In this document: positions 44,070 to 53,118 of the stretch, one piece after another | Layout: every line of letters starts with the position of its first letter | Position numbering within the stretch: position 1 is the first letter of the stretch | DNA from: Sphingomonas alpina | GTDB taxonomy: Bacteria > Pseudomonadota > Alphaproteobacteria > Sphingomonadales > Sphingomonadaceae | Reading direction: 5' to 3' | Length of the DNA stretch: 64,000 nt | NCBI RefSeq assembly: GCF_014490665.1 | Contig: NZ_CP061038.1 | Location: 3,038,001 to 3,102,000 of the forward strand | Program-made: the position numbers and the translations under genes | Notes under the pieces: model-generated | Told to the model about the DNA's origin: nothing | Seen by the model: only the letters and a program-made list of their open reading frames with translations | Database searches by the model: none

Positions 44070-44876
44070 ATGTCATCGACCATCAAGGGAACCGCGCTGA
44101 TCACGGGCGCATCATCGGGCATCGGTGCGGTCTATGCCGACCGGCTTGCACATCGCGGCTATGACCTGATCCTGGTCGCGCGCGACACGGTGCGGATGGA
44201 CGGGCTGGCCACGCGGCTGCGCGCCGAAACCGAGCGCACCATCGAGGTGCTGCGCGCCGATCTGACGGACCGCACCGACGTCGCGACGATCGAAGCCCGA
44301 CTCGCCGGCGACCCGGCGATCACGCTGCTGGTCAACAATGCCGGCATGTCGCTCAACGGTACGCTGCTCGACAATGAACCCGATCAGATCGAGCGGCTGA
44401 TCGCGCTCAACATCACTGCTCCTACCCGCCTCGCCGGTGCGGCAGCCAAGGCGTTCGTTGCGCGCAAGACGGGCGCGATCGTCAACATCGCGTCGGTCCT
44501 TGCACTCGCGCCGGAGATGTTCGACGGCGTCTATAGCGGATCCAAGGCGCACCTGCTCAACCTCAGCCAGTCGCTCGCCAATCAACTCGCCCCTGAGGGC
44601 GTCTATGTCCAGGCGGTGCTGCCCGGCGCGACGCGGACCGAGATCTGGGAGCGTTCCGGCAAGGATGTCGACACCTTCCCCGCAGAAATGGTGATGGAGG
44701 TCGACGACCTGGTCGACGCGGCGCTGACCGGGTTCGACCGGCGCGAAACCGTGACCATCCCGCCGCTGGCCGATGAAGGTCAATGGTCGGCGCTCAACGC
44801 GCAGCGTCTGGCGATGCAGGGCGACCTCAGCCGCCGTGACGTCGCCGACCGCTATCGCGAACCGATCGCGGCGTGA
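44070..44876 (+). CDS. Classical SDR-family oxidoreductase
   Basis: A 268-residue short-chain dehydrogenase with the cofactor motif TGASSGIGAVYA, NNAG (LLVNNAGMSLNG) and the active-site Ser and Tyr-x-x-x-Lys in NIASVLALAPEMFDGVYSGSKAH. It probably reduces a carbonyl compound with NADP. The divergent HxlR gene suggests induction by an electrophile such as a quinone or aldehyde, which is inference from family habits. Confidence 0.93.
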   Translation: MSSTIKGTALITGASSGIGAVYADRLAHRGYDLILVARDTVRMDGLATRLRAETERTIEVLRADLTDRTDVATIEARLAGDPAITLLVNNAGMSLNGTLLDNEPDQIERLIALNITAPTRLAGAAAKAFVARKTGAIVNIASVLALAPEMFDGVYSGSKAHLLNLSQSLANQLAPEGVYVQAVLPGATRTEIWERSGKDVDTFPAEMVMEVDDLVDAALTGFDRRETVTIPPLADEGQWSALNAQRLAMQGDLSRRDVADRYREPIAA

Positions 44877-45095
44877 CCGACGCGGCAGGGGCGACGCGGC
44901 GGGGGCGACGCCGATTGCCGGCCGTCGCCCATGCCGGTCGCGCAGCGCGGATGACAAAAGTGTTCGAGTTCCGATCCCGGTCAGCCCAGGGATCGATGGA
45001 AAGTGCGGCAGCCTGACAGGAAAGCGACATCGACCGGGACAGCGTGTCATCCGACATGCCGTCCCGTTGCGCGCCTTACCGGACGCGGCCCGTCG

Positions 45096-46442
45096 CTAGG
45101 CCGGCAGCACGATCGCCGCGATCAGTCCGGGCGCATTGTCGTCCAGATCGAACCGCCCGCCATGCAGCCGCGCGACCGCTTCGATCAATGCCAGGCCGAG
45201 GCCCGCGCCGGGCGTGGTCCGCGCGCTATCGAGCCGACCGAAGCGGCGCAGCGCCTGGGCACGGTCTTCGGCGGCGATACCGGGACCATGATCCTCGACC
45301 TGCAGCCGCACCTCATCCGCACCGGTCGACAGGCGGAGCGTGATCGATCCGCCGCCCGCACCATGACGCAGGGCGTTGTCGGCGAGATTGGTGACCGCCT
45401 GCGATATCAGCTCGCGATGGAGCAGTAGCGCGGGCGGGCGGGCATCGAGCGCGACGATCATGCGCATGCCGGCATCCTCGACGACTGGCGCATAAAGCTC
45501 GGCAATTTCTTCGATCAGTTCCGCCGGATCGACCAGGCTGAAGCGGTCGCGCGAAATGGATTCGGCACGGCTGATCTCGATCAGCGTGGTGAGCATGCGC
45601 ATGACGATATCGGTTTCGGCAATCAACCCGCCCAGCGCCGCCTCGCGCTGCGCCGGATCCTCCATCAGCACCGCCCCTTCGGTCTTGCTGCGCAGCCGGC
45701 TCAGCGGCGAGCGCAGATCATGCGCGAGACTGTCGGTGACGAGGCGTAGTTCACCCATCAGCCGTTCGAGCTTGTCGAGCATCGCGTTCAGTTGACTGGC
45801 GAGGCGGTCGAATGGGTCTCCGCTGCCGGTCAGCGTCACTACCCGGCGCGACAGGTCGCCATCCGCGACTCCTTCGATCACGCTCGCCACCCCGTTGAGC
45901 CTTCGCCCGACATAGCGCGCAATCACCAGCCCGCCGCCGATCCCGAGTGCCAGCGACAGCAACACCGCGAGCGCCAATGCGCCTTCCAGGTCGCGCTGCT
46001 CCTGCTCCCAATCGTCGAGCAGCCGCCCGCTGATCAGCCGGTTGCTGCCGATGGTGCGCACGGCATAGCCCGCGTCGCGATCCGACCAGGGCGGAGATGC
46101 TCCTGCTCGGCCGATCTGGAACGAGGTGCCGTCTCCTTCGAGCGTGACTCGGTCGGGTCCAATGCCGCCGATGCGGCGGCCCGACCGGTCAATCACGGCA
46201 AGGATCAGGGATTCGTCGCCCGGCGCGCGGGCAACCTCGATCGCCTGGATCAGCGCAGGCATGCCACCGCTGCGCCACACCGCCACCAGCGCATCGGATT
46301 GTTCGAGCGTATTGCGCCGCAGGGCGCCGACCGCATCATCATGAATCTGCTGCCAGACGAACCCGACCAGCGCGAGGTTGGAAACGAGCGCCAGCGCGAT
46401 CGCGAGCAGCGCGATACGCGCGGTGACCGATAGACGCTTCAC
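45096..46442 (-). CDS. Membrane-bound sensor histidine kinase
   Basis: A 448-residue kinase with two membrane helices (about 8-30 and 155-176) enclosing a periplasmic sensor of about 120 residues, then a HAMP region, the phosphoacceptor His241 in SLAHDLRSPLSRLR, and an HATPase with NLADNALRHG, DHGPGI and GAGLGLALIEAVARLHGG. The motif set is of the EnvZ/QseC kind. Its ATG overlaps the response-regulator stop (ATGA). Confidence 0.93.
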   Translation of the reverse strand: MKRLSVTARIALLAIALALVSNLALVGFVWQQIHDDAVGALRRNTLEQSDALVAVWRSGGMPALIQAIEVARAPGDESLILAVIDRSGRRIGGIGPDRVTLEGDGTSFQIGRAGASPPWSDRDAGYAVRTIGSNRLISGRLLDDWEQEQRDLEGALALAVLLSLALGIGGGLVIARYVGRRLNGVASVIEGVADGDLSRRVVTLTGSGDPFDRLASQLNAMLDKLERLMGELRLVTDSLAHDLRSPLSRLRSKTEGAVLMEDPAQREAALGGLIAETDIVMRMLTTLIEISRAESISRDRFSLVDPAELIEEIAELYAPVVEDAGMRMIVALDARPPALLLHRELISQAVTNLADNALRHGAGGGSITLRLSTGADEVRLQVEDHGPGIAAEDRAQALRRFGRLDSARTTPGAGLGLALIEAVARLHGGRFDLDDNAPGLIAAIVLPA

Positions 46443-47131
46443 CCGTCGACTGACAGCCGGTACCCGGCACCGCGCACGGTATGGAGGATCGGCACGGCAA
46501 AGCCTTCCTCAAGCTTGCGCCGCAGCCGGCCGATATGGACATCGACCACATTCGAACCGGGATCGAAATGATAATTCCAGATCTTCTCCAGCATCATCGT
46601 GCGGGTAACGACCTGGCCGGCATGGCGCGCGAGATATTCGAGCAGGTTGAATTCGCGCGCGCCGAGCAGGATCGCCCGGCCCTGCCGCGATACGCTGCGC
46701 GCGAGCAGGTCGATCTCGAGATCGCCGACGGTGAGCTTCACGGTCTGCGGGTCGGAAGCGACCCGATCGGTACGCCGCAGCAGGGCCTCGATCCGGGCAT
46801 GAAGCTCGGCAAAGGAATAGGGTTTGACCAGATAGTCGTCCGCCCCGGCCTGCAGCCCGTCGATCCGGTCGTCGACGGTCGCCAGCGCGGACAGGATCAA
46901 GGCCGGCGTGGAGATCCCCGCGGCACGGATCGCGGCAAGCATGGCCAGCCCGTCCAGGCCCGGCATCATGCGGTCGGCGACGATGACGTCGAAGATGCCT
47001 TCACTGGCCAGGAACAGGCCATCGCGACCGTCATGGCAGATCTCGACCGAATAGCCGGCCTCGGCCAGCCCCTTGGCGATATAGCTTGCCGTCGCATGGT
47101 CGTCTTCGACGATGAGAATCTTGCGGGTCAT
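46439..47131 (-). CDS. OmpR-family response regulator
   Basis: A 230-residue regulator from the ATG at 47131. The receiver begins ILIVEDDHATASYIAKGL and has Asp53 in DVIVADRMMPGLDG and a conserved Lys in LVKPYSF. The C-terminal winged helix shows ILLGAREFNLLEYLARHAGQVVTRTMMLEKIW and VVDVHIGRLRRKLE. It pairs with the kinase encoded directly downstream. The signal is unknown. Confidence 0.94.
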   Translation of the reverse strand: MTRKILIVEDDHATASYIAKGLAEAGYSVEICHDGRDGLFLASEGIFDVIVADRMMPGLDGLAMLAAIRAAGISTPALILSALATVDDRIDGLQAGADDYLVKPYSFAELHARIEALLRRTDRVASDPQTVKLTVGDLEIDLLARSVSRQGRAILLGAREFNLLEYLARHAGQVVTRTMMLEKIWNYHFDPGSNVVDVHIGRLRRKLEEGFAVPILHTVRGAGYRLSVDG

Positions 47132-47236
47132 GAGCGGGCGTCCGATGTCTTTCCCGGACTGTACGAACGAAGCGAGCCGACGGAAAGCCTCGCCTTCCGC
47201 CGGCTCTTCCGACACCACCGGGAATATGGTGACGGA

Positions 47237-47392
47237 TCAGTGGGCCTTTTTCACCGCGCTCGATTTGGCGACGGTGGTGGCTTTGGCGTGGTGGGCGTGT
47301 TTCGGCACAGCGCGCGCGGTGGTCGCCGACGCGATGGTGGGAATGGCGATCATCGCCATTGCGGTGGCGGGGAGCAGAATGCGGAGGGTCAT
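47237..47392 (-). CDS. Small secreted His/Lys-rich peptide
   Basis: From the ATG at 47392 (AGGAG upstream) this is a 51-residue product: a signal peptide (MTLRILLPATAMAMIAIPTIASA) and a mature part of about 27 residues rich in His, Lys and Ala (PKHAHHAKATTVAKSSAVKKAH). No family recognised. It lies 105 bases upstream of the response-regulator gene on the same strand and might share its transcript or regulation. Confidence 0.6.
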   Translation of the reverse strand: MTLRILLPATAMAMIAIPTIASATTARAVPKHAHHAKATTVAKSSAVKKAH

Positions 47393-47512
47393 CGGCGTTC
47401 TCCTGATCGGGCCGGCACTCTCGCCAGCCACAGTCAGGACATTAGCCGGACCACCCGGTGCTTTCCGATGACGCCCACATGAAAAGCGCGTCATGAAGCA
47501 TCGAAACCGGGC

Positions 47513-48088
47513 CTATTTCTTCTTCTCTTTCTTCTCCGGCTCAACGGCCGGCGCGGATTCGGCGGCGGATTTCAGCCCGAGCATCTGCACCGCCAGCACT
47601 TCATCGACCTTTGGTGCCAGGGTGTCGGCGCCAGCGCGGACATAGCCGCCGACGACATAGGTCATCGTCACCCGCGTCGCGTTCGACCCTTCGGGATCGA
47701 GCTTGAAGGTGAGCGTGCCGGTCACGGCCTCGGCCTGAAGCGGGCCAAGCGCGCCGACCAGCCGGATCATCCGGCCGGGAGCGATATAGACGATCCGGGC
47801 ATGCTCGACGCTGCCTCCCGATCGGTCGGCGCCCTTCATCCGTTCGCAGAAGCAACCGGTCGCCTGACTATCGAGATAGAGATTGGCGGAATCGTCCGAA
47901 TAGGTGTGCTCCTTGCTCCACCATCTTTGCGGCGCGCGCAGCGTATCCCATGTCTGGGCGATCGACGTATCGACGGTGACCACCTGCTTGATCTCGAACC
48001 CGGCGGGCGTCGCCTGCACGACATCGGCAGCAGCCGGCGTGGCGAGCGGCAGAATGGCCAGTGCGGAGAGTAGGACGAAACGGTTCAT
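47513..48088 (-). CDS. Secreted SRPBCC/START-like protein
   Basis: A 191-residue protein with a signal peptide (MNRFVLLSALAILPLATPAAA), then a SRPBCC fold of AHSA1/polyketide-cyclase-like type (FEIKQVVTVDTSIAQTWDTL, RWWSKEHTYS, GTLTFKLDPEGSNATRVTMTY). Two cysteines (GCFCERM) lie in the middle. The tail ends in Lys/Glu repeats (EPEKKEKKK). ATG at 48088 was chosen to place the signal peptide at the N-terminus. The ligand is unknown. Confidence 0.85.
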   Translation of the reverse strand: MNRFVLLSALAILPLATPAAADVVQATPAGFEIKQVVTVDTSIAQTWDTLRAPQRWWSKEHTYSDDSANLYLDSQATGCFCERMKGADRSGGSVEHARIVYIAPGRMIRLVGALGPLQAEAVTGTLTFKLDPEGSNATRVTMTYVVGGYVRAGADTLAPKVDEVLAVQMLGLKSAAESAPAVEPEKKEKKK

Positions 48089-48150
48089 GTGGCGGCCCCC
48101 GATGGATCGCCGCATCATATGCCCCCGCCGATGATCCGCAACCTCCGCCG

Positions 48151-48173
48151 TCATCCCGCGCGGGCGGGAATGA
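48151..48173. repeat. Short palindrome downstream of adk
   Basis: TCATCCCGC and GCGGGAATGA flank a short centre, resembling the arms of the repeat in bioB without the insert. It lies twelve bases beyond the adk stop and may help end the secY-adk transcript. No T-run was seen. Confidence 0.45.
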
Positions 48174-48184
48174 GGTACGGAAGA

Positions 48185-48835
48185 CTATTTCCCGTCGAGG
48201 ATCGCTTCGATCGCCTGGGTCACATGATCGATGTCGGCCATGCCGTCGACCCGGCGGACCAGCCCGCGCGCCTCGTAGATCGGCAGGATCGGTGCGGTCT
48301 TGGCACGATATTCGACCATGCGGGTACGAACCGATTCCTCATTGTCGTCGGCGCGGCGCTTGAACTCGGTCGAGCCGCATACGTCGCACACACCCGCGAC
48401 CTTGGGCTGCTTGAAACTGTCATGATAGCCAGTACCGCACTTCGCGCAGGTGTAGCGACCGGTGATGCGCTCGACGAGCGCGTCCTCGTCGACCTCGAGT
48501 TCGATCACATGATCAAGCGTGCGACCATGATTGGCGAGGATATCATCGAGCGAATGCGCCTGCGCCGCGGTACGCGGATAGCCATCGAAGATCGCGCCCT
48601 GATCGGCCGGCATCGTCGACAGCTTCTCGTCGATCAGCGCCGAGACGATATCGTCGGAGACGAGTTCGCCCGCCGCCATGATCGCCGCGACCTTGAGGCC
48701 GACCGGCGTCCCCGCGTCGCGCGCGGCGCGCAGCATGTCACCGGTCGACAGTTGAAGCATGCCGCGGTCCGCCACCAGATGGCTCGCCTGCGTGCCCTTC
48801 CCCGCCCCCGGGGGCCCGAGCAGGATGATATTCAA
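48185..48835 (-). CDS. adk: Adenylate kinase with zinc-type lid
   Basis: Catalyses ATP + AMP to 2 ADP. The 216-residue protein has the P-loop GPPGAGKGTQ, GYPRTAAQ and a long LID domain with four cysteines (Cys130, Cys133, Cys150, Cys153) that bind zinc, a feature of many Gram-positive and some alphaproteobacterial kinases. It follows secY in the usual order. The rpsM-rpsK-rpoA-rplQ genes that normally come next are absent from this place. Confidence 0.97.
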   Translation of the reverse strand: MNIILLGPPGAGKGTQASHLVADRGMLQLSTGDMLRAARDAGTPVGLKVAAIMAAGELVSDDIVSALIDEKLSTMPADQGAIFDGYPRTAAQAHSLDDILANHGRTLDHVIELEVDEDALVERITGRYTCAKCGTGYHDSFKQPKVAGVCDVCGSTEFKRRADDNEESVRTRMVEYRAKTAPILPIYEARGLVRRVDGMADIDHVTQAIEAILDGK

Positions 48836-48868
48836 GACCGCACTCCCCTAGACTTCATATCACCCGTC

Positions 48869-50215
48869 TTAACGGAGGCGTCCGCCCTTCAGCTTGGCCT
48901 TCTTGATCAGGTCGCCATATTGATGAGCCAGCAAATGGCTCTGAATCTGCGTCACCGTATCCATCGTCACGTTGACCACGATCAGCAAGCTGGTGCCGCC
49001 AAGATAGAATGGGATCGACAGCGCCGAAACCAGATATTCCGGCAGAAGGCAAATGATCGTCAGATAGGCCGCGCCGATCACGGTGATGCGCGTCAGCACA
49101 TAATCGAAATAGGTCTCGGTGTTCTTGCCCGGGCGGATGCCAGGAATGAACCCGCCATAGCGCTTCAGATTGTCCGCCGTCTCTTCCGGGTTGAACACGA
49201 CCGCGGTGTAGAAGAACGAGAAGAAGATGATCCCGGCACCGTACAGCGCCATATAGACCGGGCTGCCGTGCTGCAGATACTGGTTGAGGGTGATGATGAT
49301 GTCACCCCAAGTGCTCTCGCCCGCGACGCGCTGGCCGGCGAACTGCGAGATGGTCAGCGGCATCAGCAGCAGCGAGGAGGCGAAGATCGGCGGGATCACG
49401 CCGGCGGTGTTGATCTTGAGCGGCAAATGGCTGCGATCCGCCTGCATGCCGCGCTGCGTCTGTCGCTTGGGATACTGGATCAGGATGCGCCGCTGCGCGC
49501 GCTCCATGAAGCAGATGAACAGCACCAGGATCACCACCGCGGCGATGATCCCGATCAGCTTGAACGAATCGAGCGACCCCGAACGGCCGCCTTCGAACAG
49601 GTTGACCAGGGTCCGTGGCAGGCTGGCGACGATGCCGGCCATGATGATCAGCGACATGCCGTTGCCGATACCTCGGCTGGTGATCTGCTCACCCAGCCAC
49701 ATCAGGAACATCGTACCGCCGACCAGGCTCAGCACCGCCGCAAGGCGAAACAGCATCCCGGGATCGACGACGACATTCTGGCTCTCGAAACCGACCGCGA
49801 GGAAATAGCCCTGCACTGCGGTCAGGCCGACCGTGCCGTAGCGCGTATATTGGTTGAGCCGCTTCCGACCACTCTCGCCGTCCTTCTTGATCGCTGCCAG
49901 CGTCGGCGAGAGGGAGGTCGCGAGCTGCACCACGATCGAGGCGGTGATATAGGGCATCACGCCGAGCGCGATGATGCTGGCGCGCGACAGCGAACCGCCC
50001 GAAAACGCGTTGAAGAAATCGAGCACGCCGCCGCTCGTCTTCTGGACCAGCGAATGGAGCGCGGTGGGATCGATACCCGGCAGCGGCACATAGCTGAGCA
50101 TCCGGAAAACGATCAGCACGCCGATCGTGAACCACAAGCGCTTCTTGAGGTCGGTCGCCTGCGCGAACTTCGACAGGCTGAGGCCTGAGGCCATCTGATC
50201 GGCTGCGGATGCCAT
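48869..50215 (-). CDS. secY: Preprotein translocase channel subunit SecY
   Basis: The 448-residue ten-helix channel of the Sec translocon. Marks include GIDPTALHSLVQKTSGGVLDFFNAFSGGSLSRASIIALGVMPYITASI and VNVTMDTVTQIQSHLLAHQYGDLIKKAKLKGG at the C-terminus. It lies between rplO and adk as in other bacteria. The 130-bp gap to rplO holds two short palindromes. Confidence 0.97.
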   Translation of the reverse strand: MASAADQMASGLSLSKFAQATDLKKRLWFTIGVLIVFRMLSYVPLPGIDPTALHSLVQKTSGGVLDFFNAFSGGSLSRASIIALGVMPYITASIVVQLATSLSPTLAAIKKDGESGRKRLNQYTRYGTVGLTAVQGYFLAVGFESQNVVVDPGMLFRLAAVLSLVGGTMFLMWLGEQITSRGIGNGMSLIIMAGIVASLPRTLVNLFEGGRSGSLDSFKLIGIIAAVVILVLFICFMERAQRRILIQYPKRQTQRGMQADRSHLPLKINTAGVIPPIFASSLLLMPLTISQFAGQRVAGESTWGDIIITLNQYLQHGSPVYMALYGAGIIFFSFFYTAVVFNPEETADNLKRYGGFIPGIRPGKNTETYFDYVLTRITVIGAAYLTIICLLPEYLVSALSIPFYLGGTSLLIVVNVTMDTVTQIQSHLLAHQYGDLIKKAKLKGGRLR

Positions 50216-50295
50216 TATGATTTATCGTCCCAAAAACGAACGGGGAAACAAAAGCGGCGGGAAACGTTTTACCGCCCCGCCGCTCATATAGTCAC

Positions 50296-50340
50296 GCAAG
50301 CGGGCTTGCCTAGCATGTTCCCCGGCACATCGCCGGGGAA
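50296..50340. repeat. Two short palindromes between rplO and secY
   Basis: GCAAGC/GCTTGC (50296-50301, 50304-50309) and TTCCCCGGC/GCCGGGGAA (50318-50326, 50332-50340, loop ACATC). The second resembles the core of the CCCCGG interspersed repeats. On the minus strand no T-run follows, so it may only attenuate transcription into secY. Confidence 0.5.
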
Positions 50341-50347
50341 AGCGAGG

Positions 50348-50890
50348 TTATGCCTTGAAAGAGGCCTTGTGAGCCTGGCGTTCCTTGTACTTCACGCCCT
50401 TCTTGGCGGCGGCCTTCTCTGCTGCCGGTACGAGGTGGATCACCTCTACCTTGCCACCGGCCTTCTCGACCGCCTCGATCGCGCCCTTCGACGCACCGGC
50501 AACGGTGAAGTTCAGCTTGGCCGAGAAATCGCCCTTGCCGAGCAGACGGACGCCGTCCTTGCCGCCACGTGCCAGGCCAGCGGCCTTCAGCGCGGCATGA
50601 TCGAGCGTCGCACCGGCTTCGATCTTGCCGGCATCGAGCGCCTTCTGGATCGCGCCCAGGTTCACCTCGGCAAAATCCTTGGCGAAGATGTTGTTGAAGC
50701 CGCGCTTCGGCAGGCGCATGTGCAGCGGCATCTGGCCACCTTCGAAGCCGGCGATGGACACACCCTCACGGCTGGTCTGGCCCTTGATACCACGGCCCGA
50801 GGTCTTGCCCTTGCCGGAGCCGATGCCGCGGCCGACCCGCATGCGGGATTTACGGGCGCCCTGATTGTCGCGGAGTTCGTTCAGTTTCAT
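50348..50890 (-). CDS. rplO: 50S ribosomal protein L15
   Basis: Binds 23S rRNA late in large-subunit assembly. From the ATG at 50890 it is 180 residues and starts [22 protein letters not shown], the standard L15 start, followed by the Gly-rich [12 protein letters not shown] and the C-terminal [15 protein letters not shown]. It should follow rpmD directly, but a methyltransferase gene on the other strand lies between them, so it likely needs its own promoter. Confidence 0.97.
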   Translation of the reverse strand: MKLNELRDNQGARKSRMRVGRGIGSGKGKTSGRGIKGQTSREGVSIAGFEGGQMPLHMRLPKRGFNNIFAKDFAEVNLGAIQKALDAGKIEAGATLDHAALKAAGLARGGKDGVRLLGKGDFSAKLNFTVAGASKGAIEAVEKAGGKVEVIHLVPAAEKAAAKKGVKYKERQAHKASFKA

Positions 50891-51048
50891 ATCGTGCACT
50901 CGCTTTCGCTTTTGTCGCGCGTTGATGGATCGGGTGCGGTTAGCGATGATGTTGTCGCCTGTCACCCCAAAAACATTTGACGCGGCGATTAAATCTTTGC
51001 CCAGATGCGATTCTTCGCAGATCAGATCCGCCCTGGTGGAGTAACGCC
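50891..51048. promoter_or_regulatory. Divergent promoter region for rplO-secY-adk and the methyltransferase
   Basis: A 158-bp gap between two start codons on opposite strands. Because the terminator-like stem at 51775-51805 precedes it on the minus strand, rplO-secY-adk would need a promoter here. I cannot name -35/-10 boxes with confidence; ATTTGA and TTAAAT-like runs occur at 50970-50995. Confidence 0.45.
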
Positions 51049-51774
51049 GTGTCGAAAACGCTGACCTACGCCCAGCGAACCCATGACAGCCGCAATCCGA
51101 TCAAGCGATTCGCTCATCGCTCGCGCTATGCCGCATCGCTCTCCTTCACCGACAAATTGCTGCCGCGCGGTGGCAGCATCGTCGATTTCGGAGCGGGCCA
51201 AGGATATTTTCTGTCCCGGCTGCACGATGTTCGCCCCGACGCGCGATTGATTGCGGTCGAACCCTATATGGAAATTGCGTCTCCCGTCATCGAACGCGTC
51301 GCGGCGATGGATGACCTGGCGCACCGGTCGATTGATCTGGTCACCGCCTTCGAGACGCTCGAGCATGTCGAAGACGACCATCTGGCGACTTTTCTCGCCG
51401 CGAGCGATGCTGTGCTGACCGGCCAGGGCCGGCTGCTCGTGACAGTACCGATCATGTACGGCGCAACGCTGATCCTGAAAGAAGCCTCGCGCGCGGCAAT
51501 CTATCGCCACTGGGGCGACACGAGTGCGACGGAACTGCTCAGGGGCACGTTCGGCCGGCCAATCGCACGCACAACGGAACGGCGATTCTCGCACAAGGGA
51601 TTCGATTTCAGGGAATTGCGCAAGCAGATCGCGGAGCGCTTCACGATCACCGAGATCGCCTATAGCCCGTTTCCCGCGCTGCCCTGGTGGCTCAACTCGC
51701 AAGCGATCTTCGTCGCCGTCCGGAAACCGGCACTCAGCGCGGCCGCCCTCGACGAAAATAAGGTCGACCCATAG
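51049..51774 (+). CDS. Class I SAM-dependent methyltransferase inside the spc operon
   Basis: A 241-residue methyltransferase. Motif I is [11 protein letters not shown] (Asp46-Gly52), motif II ends in AVEPYME, and [16 protein letters not shown] resembles motif III-IV of the Methyltransf_11/23 type. The C-terminal third is specific and of unknown target. GTG at 51049 has GGTGGAG eight bases upstream; a TTG at 50977 would extend it without family support. It lies antisense between rplO and rpmD and converges with rpmD, sharing the stem-loop at 51775-51805. Confidence 0.87.
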   Translation: MSKTLTYAQRTHDSRNPIKRFAHRSRYAASLSFTDKLLPRGGSIVDFGAGQGYFLSRLHDVRPDARLIAVEPYMEIASPVIERVAAMDDLAHRSIDLVTAFETLEHVEDDHLATFLAASDAVLTGQGRLLVTVPIMYGATLILKEASRAAIYRHWGDTSATELLRGTFGRPIARTTERRFSHKGFDFRELRKQIAERFTITEIAYSPFPALPWWLNSQAIFVAVRKPALSAAALDENKVDP

Positions 51775-51805
51775 AAAAAGGCGGACCTTGCGGCCCGCCC
51801 TTTAT
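51775..51805. terminator. Bidirectional terminator between the methyltransferase and rpmD
   Basis: GGCGGACC (51780-51787) and GGCCCGCC (51792-51799) form an 8-bp stem around TTGC, with one mismatch that is a G-U pair on the minus-strand RNA. Five A residues (51775-51779) give a T-run for minus-strand transcripts, and TTTATT follows on the plus strand. It should end both the rpmD and the methyltransferase transcripts. Confidence 0.75.
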
Positions 51806-51827
51806 TCTCGTTCGGCTCCGATGCCGG

Positions 51828-52031
51828 TCAGCCTTCGACCGACAGCATGTGCGCGACCTTGCGGATCATGCCACGAACTTCGGGCGTATCCTGCAGTTCG
51901 CGGGTCTTGTGCATCTTGTTGAGGCCAAGACCGATCAGGGTTGCGCGCTGATCCTTTTCACGACGGATCGGCGAACCGGTCTGCGTGATCTTGATCGTGC
52001 CGCCAGCAGCGGCTTCTTTCTTCTTCGCCAT
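51828..52031 (-). CDS. rpmD: 50S ribosomal protein L30
   Basis: A 67-residue L30 with core [45 protein letters not shown]. The Lys/Ala N-terminal extension ([10 protein letters not shown]) is a little longer than in E. coli. It is followed by a terminator-like stem instead of rplO. Confidence 0.96.
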   Translation of the reverse strand: MAKKKEAAAGGTIKITQTGSPIRREKDQRATLIGLGLNKMHKTRELQDTPEVRGMIRKVAHMLSVEG

Positions 52032-52036
52032 CTGTC

Positions 52037-52756
52037 TTACTCCGCAATCGCTGCGGCTTCAGCCTCGGCGGCCTGCGAGCCACCACGGCCGAGCAGGTCG
52101 GCGATCTTCTTGCCGCGACGCTGCGCGACCGACTTGGGCGAGACCTGCGAGGTCAGCGCTTCGAAGGTCGCACGGATCATGTTGTACGGGTTGGACGTGC
52201 CGACCGACTTGGTCACCACATCGGCAACGCCGAGCGATTCGAACACGGCGCGCATCGGGCCGCCGGCGATGATGCCGGTACCCTGCGGTGCCGAGCGTAC
52301 GGTCACGAGGCCAGCGCCGAAATGGCCCTTGCCGTCATGATGCAGCGTACGACCGTCACGCAGCGGAACGCGAACCATGGCCTTCTTCGCGGCGGCAGTC
52401 GCCTTGGAGATGGCTTCCGGCACTTCGCGCGCCTTGCCGTGACCGAAGCCGACCCGGCCCTTGCCGTCACCGACGACGACCAGTGCCGCAAAGCCGAAGC
52501 GCTTGCCGCCCTTCACCGTCTTCGAAACGCGGTTGATGTGAACCAGCTTCTCGATCAGCTCTTCGCCGCCATCGTCGCCACCGGGTGCGCCGCGACGATT
52601 GTCACGACCACCGCGATTGTCGCGACCGCCACGGTTCTGACCGCCGCCACCGGGACCGCCACGGCCACGGCCGCCACGCGGGCCACGACCAGGAGCTTCC
52701 TGCGGTGCGCCCTCGGGCGATGCAGCGGCTTCGGTCGGGATGATTTCGTCAGCCAT
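52037..52756 (-). CDS. rpsE: 30S ribosomal protein S5 with a Gly/Arg-rich N-terminal extension
   Basis: A 239-residue S5. The core begins [33 protein letters not shown] and includes KARGREVPEAI-like and [16 protein letters not shown] segments. The first 65 residues are an extension of GRG and NRGGRDN repeats absent from the E. coli protein (167 residues). Such basic, disordered tails may add RNA contacts. It is six bases upstream of rpmD. Confidence 0.96.
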   Translation of the reverse strand: MADEIIPTEAAASPEGAPQEAPGRGPRGGRGRGGPGGGGQNRGGRDNRGGRDNRRGAPGGDDGGEELIEKLVHINRVSKTVKGGKRFGFAALVVVGDGKGRVGFGHGKAREVPEAISKATAAAKKAMVRVPLRDGRTLHHDGKGHFGAGLVTVRSAPQGTGIIAGGPMRAVFESLGVADVVTKSVGTSNPYNMIRATFEALTSQVSPKSVAQRRGKKIADLLGRGGSQAAEAEAAAIAE

Positions 52757-52758
52757 TC

Positions 52759-53118
52759 TTAGAACTCCAATCCGGCTTCACGCGCGGCCTGTGCCAGCGC
52801 CTTGACACGACCGTGGAACAGGAAGCCGCCGCGATCGAACACGACCTTGGTCACACCCGCTGCCTTGGCTGCTTCTGCTACCCGCGTGCCGACCGAGGTC
52901 GCCGCGTCGATGTTCGCGCCGGTCGTGCCGCGCACGTCCTTTTCCAGGGTCGATGCCGAAGCGAGCGTCTTGCCCGCTGCGTCGTCGATGATCTGGGCAT
53001 AGATATGCTTGCCCGAACGATGCACCGACAAACGGGGACGGCCAGCGGCACGACCACGAAGAGCGGTACGGTTGCGAAGACGGCGCTTCGCGAAAAGGGA
53101 GAGACCTTTGGTGCTCAT
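52759..53118 (-). CDS. rplR: 50S ribosomal protein L18
   Basis: The 119-residue 5S rRNA-binding protein, with [34 protein letters not shown] and the C-terminal [26 protein letters not shown]. The ATG overlaps the rplF stop by one base (TAATG), and rpsE follows two bases after its stop. Confidence 0.97.
   Translation of the reverse strand: MSTKGLSLFAKRRLRNRTALRGRAAGRPRLSVHRSGKHIYAQIIDDAAGKTLASASTLEKDVRGTTGANIDAATSVGTRVAEAAKAAGVTKVVFDRGGFLFHGRVKALAQAAREAGLEF

Noticed and set aside
44877..45095. Small gene or RNA between the SDR gene and the histidine kinase gene
   Set aside because: Short GC-rich repeats (GGGGCGACGC) but no start site, tRNA-like fold or terminator could be supported.
50977..51048. 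Extended methyltransferase start at TTG 50977
   Set aside because: The added residues do not belong to the fold, and the GTG at 51049 has a good ribosome binding site.
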